Notes: a model not told the origin generated them from the sequence alone. A stretch of 64,000 bases of DNA from Arthrobacter cavernae (GCF_017368795.1 NZ_JAFNLL010000015.1:1-64000); one strand, 5' to 3'. Counted from the stretch's first letter, positions 48,223-57,358 are shown. A program made the numbers and translations.

Positions 48223-48603
48223 ATGAGACTAAAAATGTGCAGCATCCACGTCCAGGATCCGGCGGCGGCCCACGCGTTCTACACGCAGACGCTGGGCTTC
48301 GAAACGCTGATGGCCATGCCCGAGTACAACTTGTTCATCGTCAAGGATCCCGGTGCCGGCGCAGGCTCGGTGGGGCTGCTGCTGGAACCCAGCGACAACC
48401 CGATCGGCGCGGACTACATGAACGCACTGCACGACGCCGGGATGCCGGCCATCGTCTTCGGCGTCCCTGATGTGCAGGCGGAGTATGAGCGGCTGCTTGC
48501 CGCCGGGGTGGCGTTCAAGGGTGAACCGTCCGAGGACCCCTCGGGGATCAGCGCAGTGTTCGATGACGGGTGCGGCAACTTCGTCCAGCTGCACCAAGAC
48601 TGA
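48223..48603 (+). CDS. VOC-superfamily (glyoxalase/bleomycin-resistance-like) protein
   Basis: The 126-residue product has the paired beta-alpha-beta-beta-beta modules of the VOC fold: KMCSIHVQDPAAAHAFYTQT, LGFETLMAMPEYN in the first half, and FGVPDVQAEYERLLAAGVAF with FDDGCGNFVQLHQD at the end. Possible metal ligands are the first His and the last Glu/Gln positions, but the terminal ligand is Gln-Leu-His, so metal use is unsure. The substrate is unknown. It is a single gene between convergent neighbours. Confidence 0.88.
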   Translation: MRLKMCSIHVQDPAAAHAFYTQTLGFETLMAMPEYNLFIVKDPGAGAGSVGLLLEPSDNPIGADYMNALHDAGMPAIVFGVPDVQAEYERLLAAGVAFKGEPSEDPSGISAVFDDGCGNFVQLHQD

Positions 48604-48827
48604 CGGTACTGAACTACTCGCCAGCCATTTTCAGCTGTGTCCGAAGAACCGGCACTGTTCTGTATCGACGGGCCGGTGGCAAGCAGCCCCTCAGGCGTCC
48701 TCCTCATACCAGCCGATCCATGCCGACGACGTAAGGCGGAGGTCAGCAGTCCCAAGCTCCGACTCCCAAGCCGCGAAGTCCCTGCTGTTCGGATCAAACA
48801 AAAGAGCCAACTGCCTGAACAGTGAAA

Positions 48828-49886
48828 TCATGGCGTGCTTCCTTTCAAAGCGTCATGCAGCAAGCGCTCCAGCTCGGGCATCCCGAGGCGGCGCGGATTG
48901 GAGGCAGGTACCTGGGGCAGGATGAGTTGGGCTGCCTCGGCGATGTGGTCTTCGCTGAAGCCGAGATCCCGCAGGTTCCGAGGGGCGTCGATGGTCTTAT
49001 AGAGCGTTGCCAGGCCCGTAAGGGAAGTAGCGCTGCCCAGAGCGGACGCTATGCGTCGTTCGGCCTCGGGCGCTGCGGCCGTGTTGAAAGCGGTGACGTG
49101 CGGGAGCATCACTGCGTGCGTTTGGGCGTGGGGCAGATTGAAGGTGCCACCCAGGACATGGCAGATCTTGTGGTGCAGTCCAGCGCCGGCAGATGCGAAC
49201 GACGCCGCAGCCAGGTACGCGCCGTAGAGGGCCTGTTCGCGTCCTTCCGCGCCTGAGGGGTTCTCAGTGATGAGCGGCAGTCCGTGGCTGAGGGCGCGGA
49301 TCCCTTCGGCGCCGAGTGCGGCGTTGATCGGGTCGGCCCGCGGTGCCCACATGGAGTCTATGCAGTGCGCCATGCCGTTCAGCCCTGAGGCAACGGACAT
49401 GGCCACGGGCAGGGACAGGGTCAGGGCCGCGTCGTAGATGATCGTGACGGGCAGGACGGCGTCGTCCACGCCCGTGGTTTTCCGTAGGGCCTCGGTCAGG
49501 CCCCACACGTTCGTGGCTTCCGATCCGGCGTAGGTGGTGGGCACGGCGATGATGGGCAGGCGCGACGTCATCGCGATCGCCTTGGCGAGGCCCGTCGTCG
49601 AGCCTCCGCCTACGCAGACCAGCAGGTCGATGCCTGCCTCTGCGGCAGCGGTGCGGGCCTTCTCGGCCGTTTCGATCGGGACGTGCATCACCACATCGTG
49701 ATGCCAGAGCGCTACCTCGATGTCGGCCGCCACGGTACGGGCCATCTTTGTTCCGAAGTCCGAGGCGATCACCATCACGCGGCCCGCGCCAAGGCGAGCT
49801 ACTTCGGCGGCGAGGTTCGCAGCTGCCGCGCTGGTGCCGAAGAGTACCCGCTGGCCGAGGGTTACATGTTCAAAAGTCAGGCTCAT
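48828..49886 (-). CDS. Maleylacetate reductase
   Basis: The enzyme reduces maleylacetate to 3-oxoadipate at the end of hydroxyquinol and chlorocatechol pathways. The ATG at 49886 gives 352 residues of the iron-type alcohol dehydrogenase fold. The nucleotide site is VCVGGGSTTGLAKAIAMTSR, followed by LPIIAVPTTYAGSEATNVWG. The His-rich segment GAGLHHKICHVLGGTFNLPH and AQTHAVMLPHV are typical of the family. It is the last gene of the minus-strand aromatic cluster. No hydroxyquinol or chlorocatechol dioxygenase partner is in the window. Confidence 0.92.
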   Translation of the reverse strand: MSLTFEHVTLGQRVLFGTSAAAANLAAEVARLGAGRVMVIASDFGTKMARTVAADIEVALWHHDVVMHVPIETAEKARTAAAEAGIDLLVCVGGGSTTGLAKAIAMTSRLPIIAVPTTYAGSEATNVWGLTEALRKTTGVDDAVLPVTIIYDAALTLSLPVAMSVASGLNGMAHCIDSMWAPRADPINAALGAEGIRALSHGLPLITENPSGAEGREQALYGAYLAAASFASAGAGLHHKICHVLGGTFNLPHAQTHAVMLPHVTAFNTAAAPEAERRIASALGSATSLTGLATLYKTIDAPRNLRDLGFSEDHIAEAAQLILPQVPASNPRRLGMPELERLLHDALKGSTP

Positions 49887-49902
49887 AGTCAGTTTTCCCG
49901 GT

Positions 49903-50118
49903 TCACGGTTGCGGCTTCGGGCGCCGTGTAGGCGACAGCTCAGGTGCCGGCGGCCGCTTCGTCGGAGGATATTTCGTAATGCCACCCGGCCCATGCCAAG
50001 TGTACGAGCACCAACTTCTCATGCTCCTGGCCACCGGCAACGCCGGCGGGGCGGATAACGCGGGCGGGGCGGATGTAGTGTGTCCAGACATCGTGCCTTT
50101 GTTAACTTCTGTAGGCAT
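49903..50118 (-). CDS. Possible small protein or decayed gene start
   Basis: Not recognised. The 71-residue frame begins MPTEVNKGTMSGHTTSAPPA after a very good AGGAGGGG ribosome-binding site, and ends 16 bp before the maleylacetate reductase start. The Pro/Arg-rich second half does not look like a folded protein. It may be a frameshifted remnant or a leader peptide. The ribosome-binding site and position between two cluster genes are the only support. Confidence 0.3.
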   Translation of the reverse strand: MPTEVNKGTMSGHTTSAPPALSAPPALPVARSMRSWCSYTWHGPGGITKYPPTKRPPAPELSPTRRPKPQP

Positions 50119-50175
50119 GACCCCTCCTGGGAAGAGACCCGGACCAACTGTTTGCTGCAGCTGGCCCGGGTCGTA

Positions 50176-51366
50176 TCATTTGGCGGATCCGACACCGATG
50201 ACGTCGAGGTCATGACCGATGATGAGTTGCCCGTCGAAACCTTTCCCACAAGCCTCCCAAACGCTGTCTGGTCTATTGCCCGGAACGAGATGTGAAAGGA
50301 CGAGTGATTTGACGCCGGCCTCTTGGGCAATGGGTCCAACATCCTCGATGAGGGTGTGTGCCTGGATCAAATGCTGGTACAACCCCTCCTGAGCGTCGGT
50401 ACGAGGTTCTGGAAAGAGGGATTGGGGCCAGATCTTATCGATCACCTCGTGGACTAGAACATCCGCACCCTTGGCTAGTTGGATGAGGTTTGGTGTCTTT
50501 CCTGTGTCTCCGGAAAAGACCACCGAGCCGTCGTCTGTGTCAAAGCGGTAAGCAAGTGCTGGGAAAACGGGGGCGTGGTTGACCAAGGTTGCTGAAACCC
50601 TGACATGGTCATCTTCGTAGAATGTGAAAGGGCTCATTTCCGGGCAGGGATCGGTATTCGGGCTTTTCGTGAACTCGGAGGGAACCGGAACGTCGAAGGC
50701 TTCCCACAGCTGGTTTGGATGTGGCTTGCGGTTATCGAAAAGCCTGTCATTGAAGTCAGTAGCGTAGGCCTGCACGATGAGATCCGTCATTTCCCGGGTG
50801 CCGGGGGTCGGGTTCCCGGGGCTGACAGGGGTGGGCGGAGTTCCTGATCCGAACAACGGGGGCAACTGCCCCCGGTTTCCCGGGCCCCAGATGGGTATTT
50901 TCTTGACGGACTGAAGACCGTTGTAGAGGCCCTCGCTGAGTATGTTGTTCAGGTCGACGACGTGGTCGGAGTGAAGATGCGTCAGAAATATTCCGGCCAG
51001 CACATCCAGCGGCCCGTCCAGATCCTTATCGTAGTTGGGACCGAGCTTGGCCTTCCGTAACTGCCCCATCACCCCATGACCTGCATCGATGAGGTAATAG
51101 CGATCCCCGACCACAAGGGCCGAGGATATTCCTTCGCGCTGGCCGCCCGGCCAGTAAGGCGGCCCCCCGGACGTGCCAAGAAGAACCAGGCGGGTGCGAT
51201 AACCCTCAGCCGCTGCGGGGCCGAACGACCGGGAGGCTGATGGCTTCTCTGGGCTGGTGTCGGCACAGGCCGTAAGGGCGACGGCCGCGGCGCCGAGCCC
51301 GAAGCTGGCGAGGATATTTCGTCTGGAAACTCCAGATGATTCAAGTCTGCTCAACACGTCACACAT
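50176..51366 (-). CDS. Tat-exported lipoprotein of the metallo-beta-lactamase fold
   Basis: The 396-residue product has a twin-arginine signal (SRRNILASFGLGAAAVALTA) with a lipobox Cys near residue 34 (LTAC). It is therefore probably folded in the cytoplasm, exported and lipid-anchored. The mature part starts RTRLVLLGTSGGPPY and has the metal motif THLHSDHVVDLN (about 129-140). Further metal positions are a distal His in LVNHAPVFPALAY, the Asp in VFSGDTGKTPN, and His in VLSHLVPG. The fold is that of arylsulfatase/RNase Z-like hydrolases. A role with aromatic esters or lactones is suggested only by the neighbours. Confidence 0.85.
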   Translation of the reverse strand: MCDVLSRLESSGVSRRNILASFGLGAAAVALTACADTSPEKPSASRSFGPAAAEGYRTRLVLLGTSGGPPYWPGGQREGISSALVVGDRYYLIDAGHGVMGQLRKAKLGPNYDKDLDGPLDVLAGIFLTHLHSDHVVDLNNILSEGLYNGLQSVKKIPIWGPGNRGQLPPLFGSGTPPTPVSPGNPTPGTREMTDLIVQAYATDFNDRLFDNRKPHPNQLWEAFDVPVPSEFTKSPNTDPCPEMSPFTFYEDDHVRVSATLVNHAPVFPALAYRFDTDDGSVVFSGDTGKTPNLIQLAKGADVLVHEVIDKIWPQSLFPEPRTDAQEGLYQHLIQAHTLIEDVGPIAQEAGVKSLVLSHLVPGNRPDSVWEACGKGFDGQLIIGHDLDVIGVGSAK

Positions 51367-51632
51367 GATTCTTGCTCCTAGCTGCGATGTCTTTTAGGCT
51401 GACGCCCATTTGTTTCTTGCATGCCCTGGCACGGGAGGTTCGCGGAAGACCCAACGAAGTGAGGTGCCCACCTCCGGGGTGTTGAATCCGAGTCAGTCTC
51501 GTCGTACCAGCTGACCCATGCTGCGCGTGTTTAAACTTCCGCCCGAGGGGGTTCAGCGCGGGCAGATGAAAGTCGGGGTGCCGAGTGGATTGCCGGGGGC
51601 GTGGCCGTCTGCGGCCAGCAATGCCTCTTGAC

Positions 51633-51676
51633 GGGTGAGCGGCGCTCCGTGCATGGACTGGCAGCGCCGCTCACCC
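51633..51676 (-). terminator. Strong hairpin after pheA1
   Basis: Perfect 14-bp arms (GGGTGAGCGGCGCT and complement, 51633-51646 and 51663-51676) with a 16-base loop start 10 bases after the pheA1 stop on the minus strand. No T run follows. The remaining gap to 51367 holds no gene and must contain the promoter of the metallo-hydrolase gene. Confidence 0.7.
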
Positions 51677-51685
51677 AGGAATAAG

Positions 51686-53284
51686 TTAGCTGCGTTTGAG
51701 GAAAATGCTGACGTCGTCGTTGTTGATGAGGTCCGGGACCGTCCAACCGTCAAGGTCGTACTCGGACATGCAGAGATCGGCGAACCCCTTCATGTAGTCC
51801 GTCGTACCCTGGGCCTGCGCTGCGAAGAGGATCTCGGCCTTTACGTTCTCGTGGTTACCGGAGTAGTTCCGCTCGTACAGTTCATGGCGGCCACCGAACT
51901 CGGTGCCGATGGAATCCCAGAGCAGCTTCATGAGCTTCACCCGGTCAACGGCCTCGACGCCGTCGGAGCCGCGGACGTACTTGTCCAGGTACGGCCGGAT
52001 CTCGGGGGTCTTGAAGTCCAGTGCTGAGGAGTTCAGGTAGATCAGACCGGATGCGACGTCCTGCTCGATGATTTCCTTGATCCGCGGGTAGCCGACTGCC
52101 ATGAACATCCGGTACGCCAGGCCGTAGTCAAGCTTGGGCAGCACGGTGCCGTTGGGGCCCTGATCCGGGTTGAGGGTCATGCCGTCGATGAGCGCGCGGA
52201 ACATGTTGCGCCAGCCAAGCACTTCGCCCACACGGGTCTGGACGCCGCGGAAGTCCTGTGTTCCGGCAATTTCCAGGGCTTTCATAAGCAGGCCCGCGAT
52301 GAAGTCCAGCTTGGTGGCCAGGCGGATGACGCCCTGGAAGGTGAAGCGGTTGATGAAGCCGGTCTGCGGGAAGAAGTTGTTGATCTTCTCAACGTCGCCG
52401 TAGGCGAACACGTTCTCCCAAGGGATGAGGACCTTGTCGAAGACGAACACGGAATCGTTCTCGTCCATACGGCTGGAGAGCGGGTAATCGAACGGCGTGC
52501 CCATGACGGCTGCCTGGTGGCTGTAGGAGGCGCGGCTGATCAGCTTCACGCCGGGGGCGTCCATGGGAACGGTGCAGATCAGCGCGAATTCCTTACGCTT
52601 GATCGGCAGACCGTAGTGGGCGATGAAGTTGTAGTTGGTGATCGCCGATCCCGTGGCGACCACCTTGGCGCCGGAGACGATCAGGCCCGAGTCGGTCTCC
52701 TTCTCCACCTTCATGAACACGTCGCCCACTTGGTCCGGCGGGAGGTGGCGGTCCACCGGCGGATTGATGATGGCGTGGTTCCAGTAGAGGACCTTCTCCT
52801 GGGACTCCTTGTACCAGCGCTTGGCGTTTTCCTGGAACGGTTCGTAGAAGTCCGGCATGCCGCCCAGGGTGCCGAGGAAGGCAGCCTTGTAGTCGGGCGA
52901 GCGGCCCAGCCAGCCATAGCTCATCTGGGCCCAGGTCTCGATGGCTACCCGGTCCTTCTTGAGGTCCTCGACGCTGTGCGGGGTGCGGAAGAAGGACATG
53001 GTCTTGCCGCCAGAGCCGGTGTCGGTGGGCACCATGAGCTTGTCCTGCAACTCAGGCTTGTGCATCGCGTCGTAAAGCCGGGCGGCCATGCGAATGGAGT
53101 TCCGGAACGCCGGGTGGGTGGTCACGTCCTTGACGCGCTCCCCGTAGATCCAGACCTCGCGATCGTCTTTGAGCGAGTTGATGTATTCGTCCCCCGTCAT
53201 AGGCATCGTCGGGTTGGCGGGGGTGGTCCGTTCATCCATTGTCAGTATGGACGAAGGAGTGTTCTGGTCAAGGATCTCAGTCAT
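51686..53284 (-). CDS. Two-component phenol 2-monooxygenase, oxygenase subunit (PheA1/HpaB family)
   Basis: These FADH2-using oxygenases hydroxylate phenols at the ortho position. The ATG at 53284 after AAAGGAA gives 532 residues. Family stretches are [50 protein letters not shown], the flavin-site [20 protein letters not shown], and [20 protein letters not shown]. The end [14 protein letters not shown] matches my memory of PheA1 of Rhodococcus. Phenol hydroxylase is preferred over nitro- or chlorophenol monooxygenase because cat genes for catechol follow upstream. The substrate remains inference. Confidence 0.88.
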   Translation of the reverse strand: MTEILDQNTPSSILTMDERTTPANPTMPMTGDEYINSLKDDREVWIYGERVKDVTTHPAFRNSIRMAARLYDAMHKPELQDKLMVPTDTGSGGKTMSFFRTPHSVEDLKKDRVAIETWAQMSYGWLGRSPDYKAAFLGTLGGMPDFYEPFQENAKRWYKESQEKVLYWNHAIINPPVDRHLPPDQVGDVFMKVEKETDSGLIVSGAKVVATGSAITNYNFIAHYGLPIKRKEFALICTVPMDAPGVKLISRASYSHQAAVMGTPFDYPLSSRMDENDSVFVFDKVLIPWENVFAYGDVEKINNFFPQTGFINRFTFQGVIRLATKLDFIAGLLMKALEIAGTQDFRGVQTRVGEVLGWRNMFRALIDGMTLNPDQGPNGTVLPKLDYGLAYRMFMAVGYPRIKEIIEQDVASGLIYLNSSALDFKTPEIRPYLDKYVRGSDGVEAVDRVKLMKLLWDSIGTEFGGRHELYERNYSGNHENVKAEILFAAQAQGTTDYMKGFADLCMSEYDLDGWTVPDLINNDDVSIFLKRS

Positions 53285-53315
53285 GATGGTTCCTTTCGGG
53301 AAAGATTTCTGGAGG

Positions 53316-53894
53316 CTAGAGGCTGATGAATGGTTTGAAGGAGCTGGATCCGGCAAACCAGCCGGACTCGGGGCCGTCGCCGGAGTGGTCCCATGGGGCA
53401 CCTTCAACGAGCTTTCCGATTTCGCGGAACTTGCCTCCGAAGAACAGCAAAGGAGGCCGCTTGGTGATCTCCATGGAGATCACCTCGCCGACGACGATGA
53501 TGTGGTCGCCGCCGTCGTAGATATTCCACGGCCGGCATTCGAGCGTCGCCGCGTTTTGCGTCAGGACAGGTACAAAACCGTCGAGTGTCCATTCCGGTTC
53601 ATTCGGCATGGCCTTCCCCGCGAAGTGAAGGGCGACGTCCATTTGCTCCAGGGACAGGATGTTGATGGCGAAGGGCGCCCCTTCCAGGTACCGGGCTGCC
53701 CTGGACGTGCGGGTCAGCGTCACCTGGGCCAAGGGCGGGTCCAGTGAGACGGCGGTGAAGGCGTTGACGGTGGCGCCGTGCGGGACGCCATCGTCCGAAC
53801 GGGTGGTCACCACCGTGACGCCGGTGGCAAACGTCCCGAAGGCGTGACGCAGTTCGCGGGTGTCAATAGGGGCCATGACTGCTTCCTGAGTCAC
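53316..53894 (-). CDS. NAD(P)H:flavin oxidoreductase, partner of the phenol monooxygenase (PheA2/HpaC type)
   Basis: The enzyme delivers reduced FAD to the oxygenase. The GTG at 53894 is preceded by AAGGAGG, and an ATG six codons later is also possible. The 192-residue product has the flavin-reductase domain: [40 protein letters not shown], and [19 protein letters not shown], with [13 protein letters not shown] near the end. It lies 31 bp upstream of the oxygenase gene and 92 bp after catA, all on the minus strand. Confidence 0.92.
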   Translation of the reverse strand: MTQEAVMAPIDTRELRHAFGTFATGVTVVTTRSDDGVPHGATVNAFTAVSLDPPLAQVTLTRTSRAARYLEGAPFAINILSLEQMDVALHFAGKAMPNEPEWTLDGFVPVLTQNAATLECRPWNIYDGGDHIIVVGEVISMEITKRPPLLFFGGKFREIGKLVEGAPWDHSGDGPESGWFAGSSSFKPFISL

Positions 53895-53986
53895 TGCTGC
53901 CTCCTTTGGTTTTGGCCTGATTTTGGCAATGCGGCATCAAGGCGAGTTGTTTTGGTGGTTGGCTGGTCGCGGGGAGCTGCCGGGGG

Positions 53987-54835
53987 CTAGTCCTGCGGAT
54001 CCAGGACGAAGTTGTAGGTGACTTCACGTCCGATGCCATCAGCCCGGTCCGTGGGAGCGAGGACCAGTTCGGGCTTCACTGCCGAGGCAATGTCATCAGC
54101 AACGTGCTCGTCGCCTTCGAAGTACAGCTGCGTGGTGATGAGCTGGTGCTCGGGCGCGGACACTTTGAGGTGCAGGTGGGCCGGCCGCCAGGCGTGCCAG
54201 CCGGCGGCTGCGATGAGTTGTCCGCAGGCTCCGTCCGTGGGGATCTGGTACGGAGCGGGCTGCATGGTGTGGACCTGGAAGTTGCCATCCTGGTCGGCCA
54301 CGACGGCGCCGCGGAGGTTCCATTCCGGGATGCCGGGGGCGAACTGGGAGTAGAAGCCGAGGTCGTCCGCGTGCCAGATCTCTATCTTGGCGCCGGGGAG
54401 GGCCTGCCCTGCAACGTTGGTGACCTGGCCCTGGAACAGTAGCGGGGTGCCTGGTTCGTCGTCGCGCATTGGCAGTGTGGCGGGCGAGTTCTGCTCGGGG
54501 GAGTTCGGCAGGTAGTAGGGGCCCTCGATGGTTCCCTTGGATCCGTGGCGGTTGGCGTTGGCAACTTCCTCCACAGAGTGCTCAACCCATACGTCCAGGA
54601 ACAGCGGCCATTCGCCGTCTTCGCCGACCTTGATGAGCCAAGCCTTCAGGGCGTTGTACTCGTCGTAGCTGACGTGTTCTTCCAGGACGGTGTCGTTGAT
54701 GGCCTTGATGACACGGCCGGCGATCGTGCTGACACGCTCCTGGCTGGTGTTCGCGGTGAACTGCTTGTTCTCGCGGAATCGCGCAGTGGCTCCCGCGCCT
54801 GAAGCAGCGGCTGTTGCTTGGGTTTCCGTCGTCAT
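53987..54835 (-). CDS. catA: Catechol 1,2-dioxygenase
   Basis: This intradiol iron(III) enzyme opens catechol to cis,cis-muconate. The ATG at 54835 after AAGGAG gives 282 residues. An N-terminal helical dimer domain (EYNALKAWLIKVGEDGEWPL, FLDVWVEHSVEEV) precedes the beta-sandwich with TIEGPYYLPNSPEQ (ligand Tyr), WNLRGAVVAD, QPAPYQIPTDGACGQL (second Tyr) and WHAWRPAHLHLKVSAPEHQ (two His). All four iron ligands are present. The acidic-entry pattern fits catechol rather than chlorocatechol or hydroxyquinol enzymes. A 22-bp palindrome lies upstream, within the gap after catC. Confidence 0.95.
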   Translation of the reverse strand: MTTETQATAAASGAGATARFRENKQFTANTSQERVSTIAGRVIKAINDTVLEEHVSYDEYNALKAWLIKVGEDGEWPLFLDVWVEHSVEEVANANRHGSKGTIEGPYYLPNSPEQNSPATLPMRDDEPGTPLLFQGQVTNVAGQALPGAKIEIWHADDLGFYSQFAPGIPEWNLRGAVVADQDGNFQVHTMQPAPYQIPTDGACGQLIAAAGWHAWRPAHLHLKVSAPEHQLITTQLYFEGDEHVADDIASAVKPELVLAPTDRADGIGREVTYNFVLDPQD

Positions 54836-54955
54836 GATGACTCCTTTGTCTCCGAACGTTCCGGTGGTGGGTTTCACAGACCCTGGCCTTGGTAACTCCA
54901 AGTGATATGGGTCATGTTTTGGCTGATGAAACAAGCCTAGGATTCGAATTGGGTG

Positions 54956-54977
54956 AAGGGAAATACCTATTTCCCTT
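54956..54977. promoter_or_regulatory. Palindromic operator-like site upstream of catA
   Basis: The arms AAGGGAAATA and TATTTCCCTT are perfect complements separated by CC. The inner GGGAAATACCTATTT recurs at 57430-57444 upstream of the LysR gene. It lies about 120 bp before the catA start and covers the catC stop codon. It is probably the binding site of the cluster's regulator. Confidence 0.7.
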
Positions 54978-55329
54978 CCATTGGAACGGTTTGCATATGA
55001 ATCCCAGGGTCGTCATGTGAGTCGGCGACGGCACCGTTGCCGTTGCTTGATTGCTCGACGGCGGACGGATGCTGCGCGAGCGGTGTCACCTTGATGTCCA
55101 TATAGGGAAAGAGCGGTAAGCCCGACAGTACGGTGTGCAGTTCGTCGTTGTCTGCGACGTCGAAGACGGAGTAGTTGGAGTACTCGCCCACCACGCGCCA
55201 CAAATGACGCCAGCGGCCCTTCCTTTGCAGGGCCTGGGAGTAGTCGCGTTCCTTAGCCTTGATGGCCTCTGCCATCGCTTGCGGCATGTCGAGGGGGATG
55301 TTGACGTCCATTCGAACCAAAAAGAGCAT
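54967..55329 (-). CDS. catC: Muconolactone delta-isomerase
   Basis: CatC converts muconolactone to 3-oxoadipate enol-lactone. The start after GGAG gives 120 residues: MLFLVRMDVNIPLDMPQAMA, then RKGRWRHLWRVVGEYSNYSV and DNDELHTVLSGLPLFPYMDI. These are the family hallmarks, including the Glu of VGEYSN. The 25-residue tail after VTPLAQHPSAV is longer than usual and lacks known function. It lies 18 bp after catB. Confidence 0.95.
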   Translation of the reverse strand: MLFLVRMDVNIPLDMPQAMAEAIKAKERDYSQALQRKGRWRHLWRVVGEYSNYSVFDVADNDELHTVLSGLPLFPYMDIKVTPLAQHPSAVEQSSNGNGAVADSHDDPGIHMQTVPMEGK

Positions 55330-55347
55330 GTCGTCTCCAGAGAGTTG

Positions 55348-56448
55348 TTAGTCCTGGCGGTACTTGGCCAGCTTGTCGGGATCAATCTCGGCTCCCACGC
55401 CCGGCACGTCGCGGACCCGGATGGCGCCGTCGACGATTTGCAGCGGTTCGGCAAGCAAATCGTCGGACATGTCGAGGAAGTTGGACAGTTCGCCGGCACG
55501 GCGCGAACTGTGTTCGAAGGCAGCGCCGAACGCAATGGTTGCCAGGCTCCCAACCTGCGTATCGATCTGGTTGCCCATGGTTACATCGACCCCCAAACCC
55601 TCGCAGAGACCCAGTATTTGTTGCGCCTCCGTGAATCCGCTCCGGGCGGTCTTGATGCAGACGGCGTTGCTGCCGCCGGAGAGCAGTTCGCGGGACACAT
55701 CGCCCAAGGTGGACATGCTTTCGTCGCCGACGATGGGGATTTTCGAGTGCTGGACCAAACGGCGACGGCCCAGGTTCTCCCCCGCATCGCAAGGTTCCTC
55801 CAGCATGGACAGTCCCAAGTCCTCTGTGCGGTTCAGTACTTCCATGGCCTCATTGGCCGTCCAGCCGCGGTTGGCGTCCAGGTAGATCTCGGTCCCGTCG
55901 CCCAAGCCTTCGCGGAGTACCCGGCACGCCTCGATATCGAGTTCCAAGGGCCTCCTGCCCGTCTTCAGCTTGAACGTGTTGATCCCATGTACGCTGCGGA
56001 ACTCAAGGGCTTCGTCCAGTAGTTCCGCGGCCGGCTTGAAACCCAGCATGTGCGAAACGCGCATGCTGTCGGTGAAGCCGCCCAAGAGTTTGTGCACGGG
56101 CGTTCCCAGCGAAATGCCGATAAGGTCCCACAAAGCAATGTCCAGAGCGCCCTTGGCGGTGGGGTTGTTCACCGTCCGGCGCAGGATTTGCTGGACCTTC
56201 GAGCGGTCCAGCGGGTCCAGCCCGATCAATTGGGGTGCGAAAATCTTGGTCACTACGGACACGATCGAGTCTTGCGTCTCGCCATAGGTATACGGCCGCG
56301 GCGGGGTGTCTGCGATGCCGCAAATGTCCGTATCCGTATACACCCGAATGAGAACATGATCGGCAGTTGTCACCTGGCCGCTAGCGAACTTCAGGGGGCG
56401 TGTGTAGGGAATTGCATAGGGGATTGCCTCAATGCGCTCAATCCTCAT
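55348..56448 (-). CDS. catB: Muconate cycloisomerase
   Basis: CatB closes cis,cis-muconate to muconolactone. The ATG at 56448 after AAGGAA gives 366 residues of the enolase superfamily. Active-site pieces are FKLKTGRRPLELDIEACRVL (catalytic Lys of the K-x-K type), EIYLDANRGW (first metal Asp), MLEEPCDAGEN (second, Glu), PIVGDESMSTLGDV (third, Asp) and AVCIKTARSGFTEA (second Lys). The start lies inside the 3' end of the LysR gene (11-bp overlap), so the regulator and enzyme genes are translated together. Confidence 0.94.
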   Translation of the reverse strand: MRIERIEAIPYAIPYTRPLKFASGQVTTADHVLIRVYTDTDICGIADTPPRPYTYGETQDSIVSVVTKIFAPQLIGLDPLDRSKVQQILRRTVNNPTAKGALDIALWDLIGISLGTPVHKLLGGFTDSMRVSHMLGFKPAAELLDEALEFRSVHGINTFKLKTGRRPLELDIEACRVLREGLGDGTEIYLDANRGWTANEAMEVLNRTEDLGLSMLEEPCDAGENLGRRRLVQHSKIPIVGDESMSTLGDVSRELLSGGSNAVCIKTARSGFTEAQQILGLCEGLGVDVTMGNQIDTQVGSLATIAFGAAFEHSSRRAGELSNFLDMSDDLLAEPLQIVDGAIRVRDVPGVGAEIDPDKLAKYRQD

Positions 56449-57358
56449 GTGCTGGTTCCTTTGGTGCCGGTACTGCACCCGGGAAGGTGGGCAGCGAGTC
56501 GAAGAGGGTCAGGAAGTTGTCGATCAACGGAGTCCGGTTGTTCCGGTTCCAAGCCACGGCCAGATCCACCGGAGGCGGGTTGCGCAGTTGCCGGAAGGCG
56601 ACGCCTTGGAACGTGAACATCCGCGACGTCATGGGAACCAGCGCTATGCCCATCCCTGCTGCGACAAGGGAGAGGAGGGTCGATGTCTCCTTGGCCTCCT
56701 GGACTATGCGCGGCTGGAACCCGGCACGGCGGCAGGCGTCCACGAAGATCGTGTTCACGGCAGAGTGCGTTGGATAGCCGATGAAGTCCTGTTTGGCCAG
56801 TTCCCTGATGTCCAGCGTTCCCTTTTCGGCCAGTTCGGAGTCTGCGGGCAGGGCAGCCACCAGTTCGTCCTGTTCAAGGAGCTTAAGCTCCACCTCGCTG
56901 GATCGCACCGGCGGCCGAAGGACGGCTACGTCCAGCCGGCCTTCCTCAAGTGCTGTCTCCATCTGGGGCGTCAGCATTTCGCCTTGGACGGTGATGCGCA
57001 GGCCGGGAAGCTGGCGGCGCGCTGCCTGCACCACGAGCGGCATGAGGCGGTAGGTAGCTGTTCCCGTGAATCCTGCGCGGATGATGCCCGTGGCCCCGGC
57101 GCCCACCTGGGTGATGTCCGATTCCAGCACCTCAAGTTCCTCAATGAGGCGCCTTCCCCGGTCCAGCAGAAGTTGGCCCGCGGGAGTGAGCTCAACCTTG
57201 CGCGTGGTTCTCAGGAGCAGGGGCGTCCCGAGCTGGTCCTCAAGCTGGCGGATCTGCTGTGACAAGGGAGGCTGGGCCATGTGCAGCCGCTGGGCAGCAC
57301 GGCCAAAATGACGCTCCTCCGCAACGGCAATGAAGTATTTGAGATGACGCGTCTCCAT
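56438..57358 (-). CDS. LysR-family transcriptional regulator of the cat genes
   Basis: The 306-residue product has the N-terminal winged helix METRHLKYFIAVAEERHFGR, AAQRLHMAQPPLSQQIRQLE with DQLGTPLLLR, and the two-lobed inducer-binding domain (TGTATYRLMPLV, GIALVPMTSRM). Its type resembles CatR/CatM/BenM, which respond to cis,cis-muconate. It is the first gene of the minus-strand catB-catC-catA series and overlaps catB, unlike the usual divergent placement. Control is probably through the GGGAAATACCTATTT sites at 57430 and 54958. Confidence 0.9.
   Translation of the reverse strand: METRHLKYFIAVAEERHFGRAAQRLHMAQPPLSQQIRQLEDQLGTPLLLRTTRKVELTPAGQLLLDRGRRLIEELEVLESDITQVGAGATGIIRAGFTGTATYRLMPLVVQAARRQLPGLRITVQGEMLTPQMETALEEGRLDVAVLRPPVRSSEVELKLLEQDELVAALPADSELAEKGTLDIRELAKQDFIGYPTHSAVNTIFVDACRRAGFQPRIVQEAKETSTLLSLVAAGMGIALVPMTSRMFTFQGVAFRQLRNPPPVDLAVAWNRNNRTPLIDNFLTLFDSLPTFPGAVPAPKEPAHED

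Noticed and set aside
48604-48827. Possible gene after the VOC protein
   Set aside because: Several frames are open, but none has a start signal or a family resemblance; it is a normal convergent gap.
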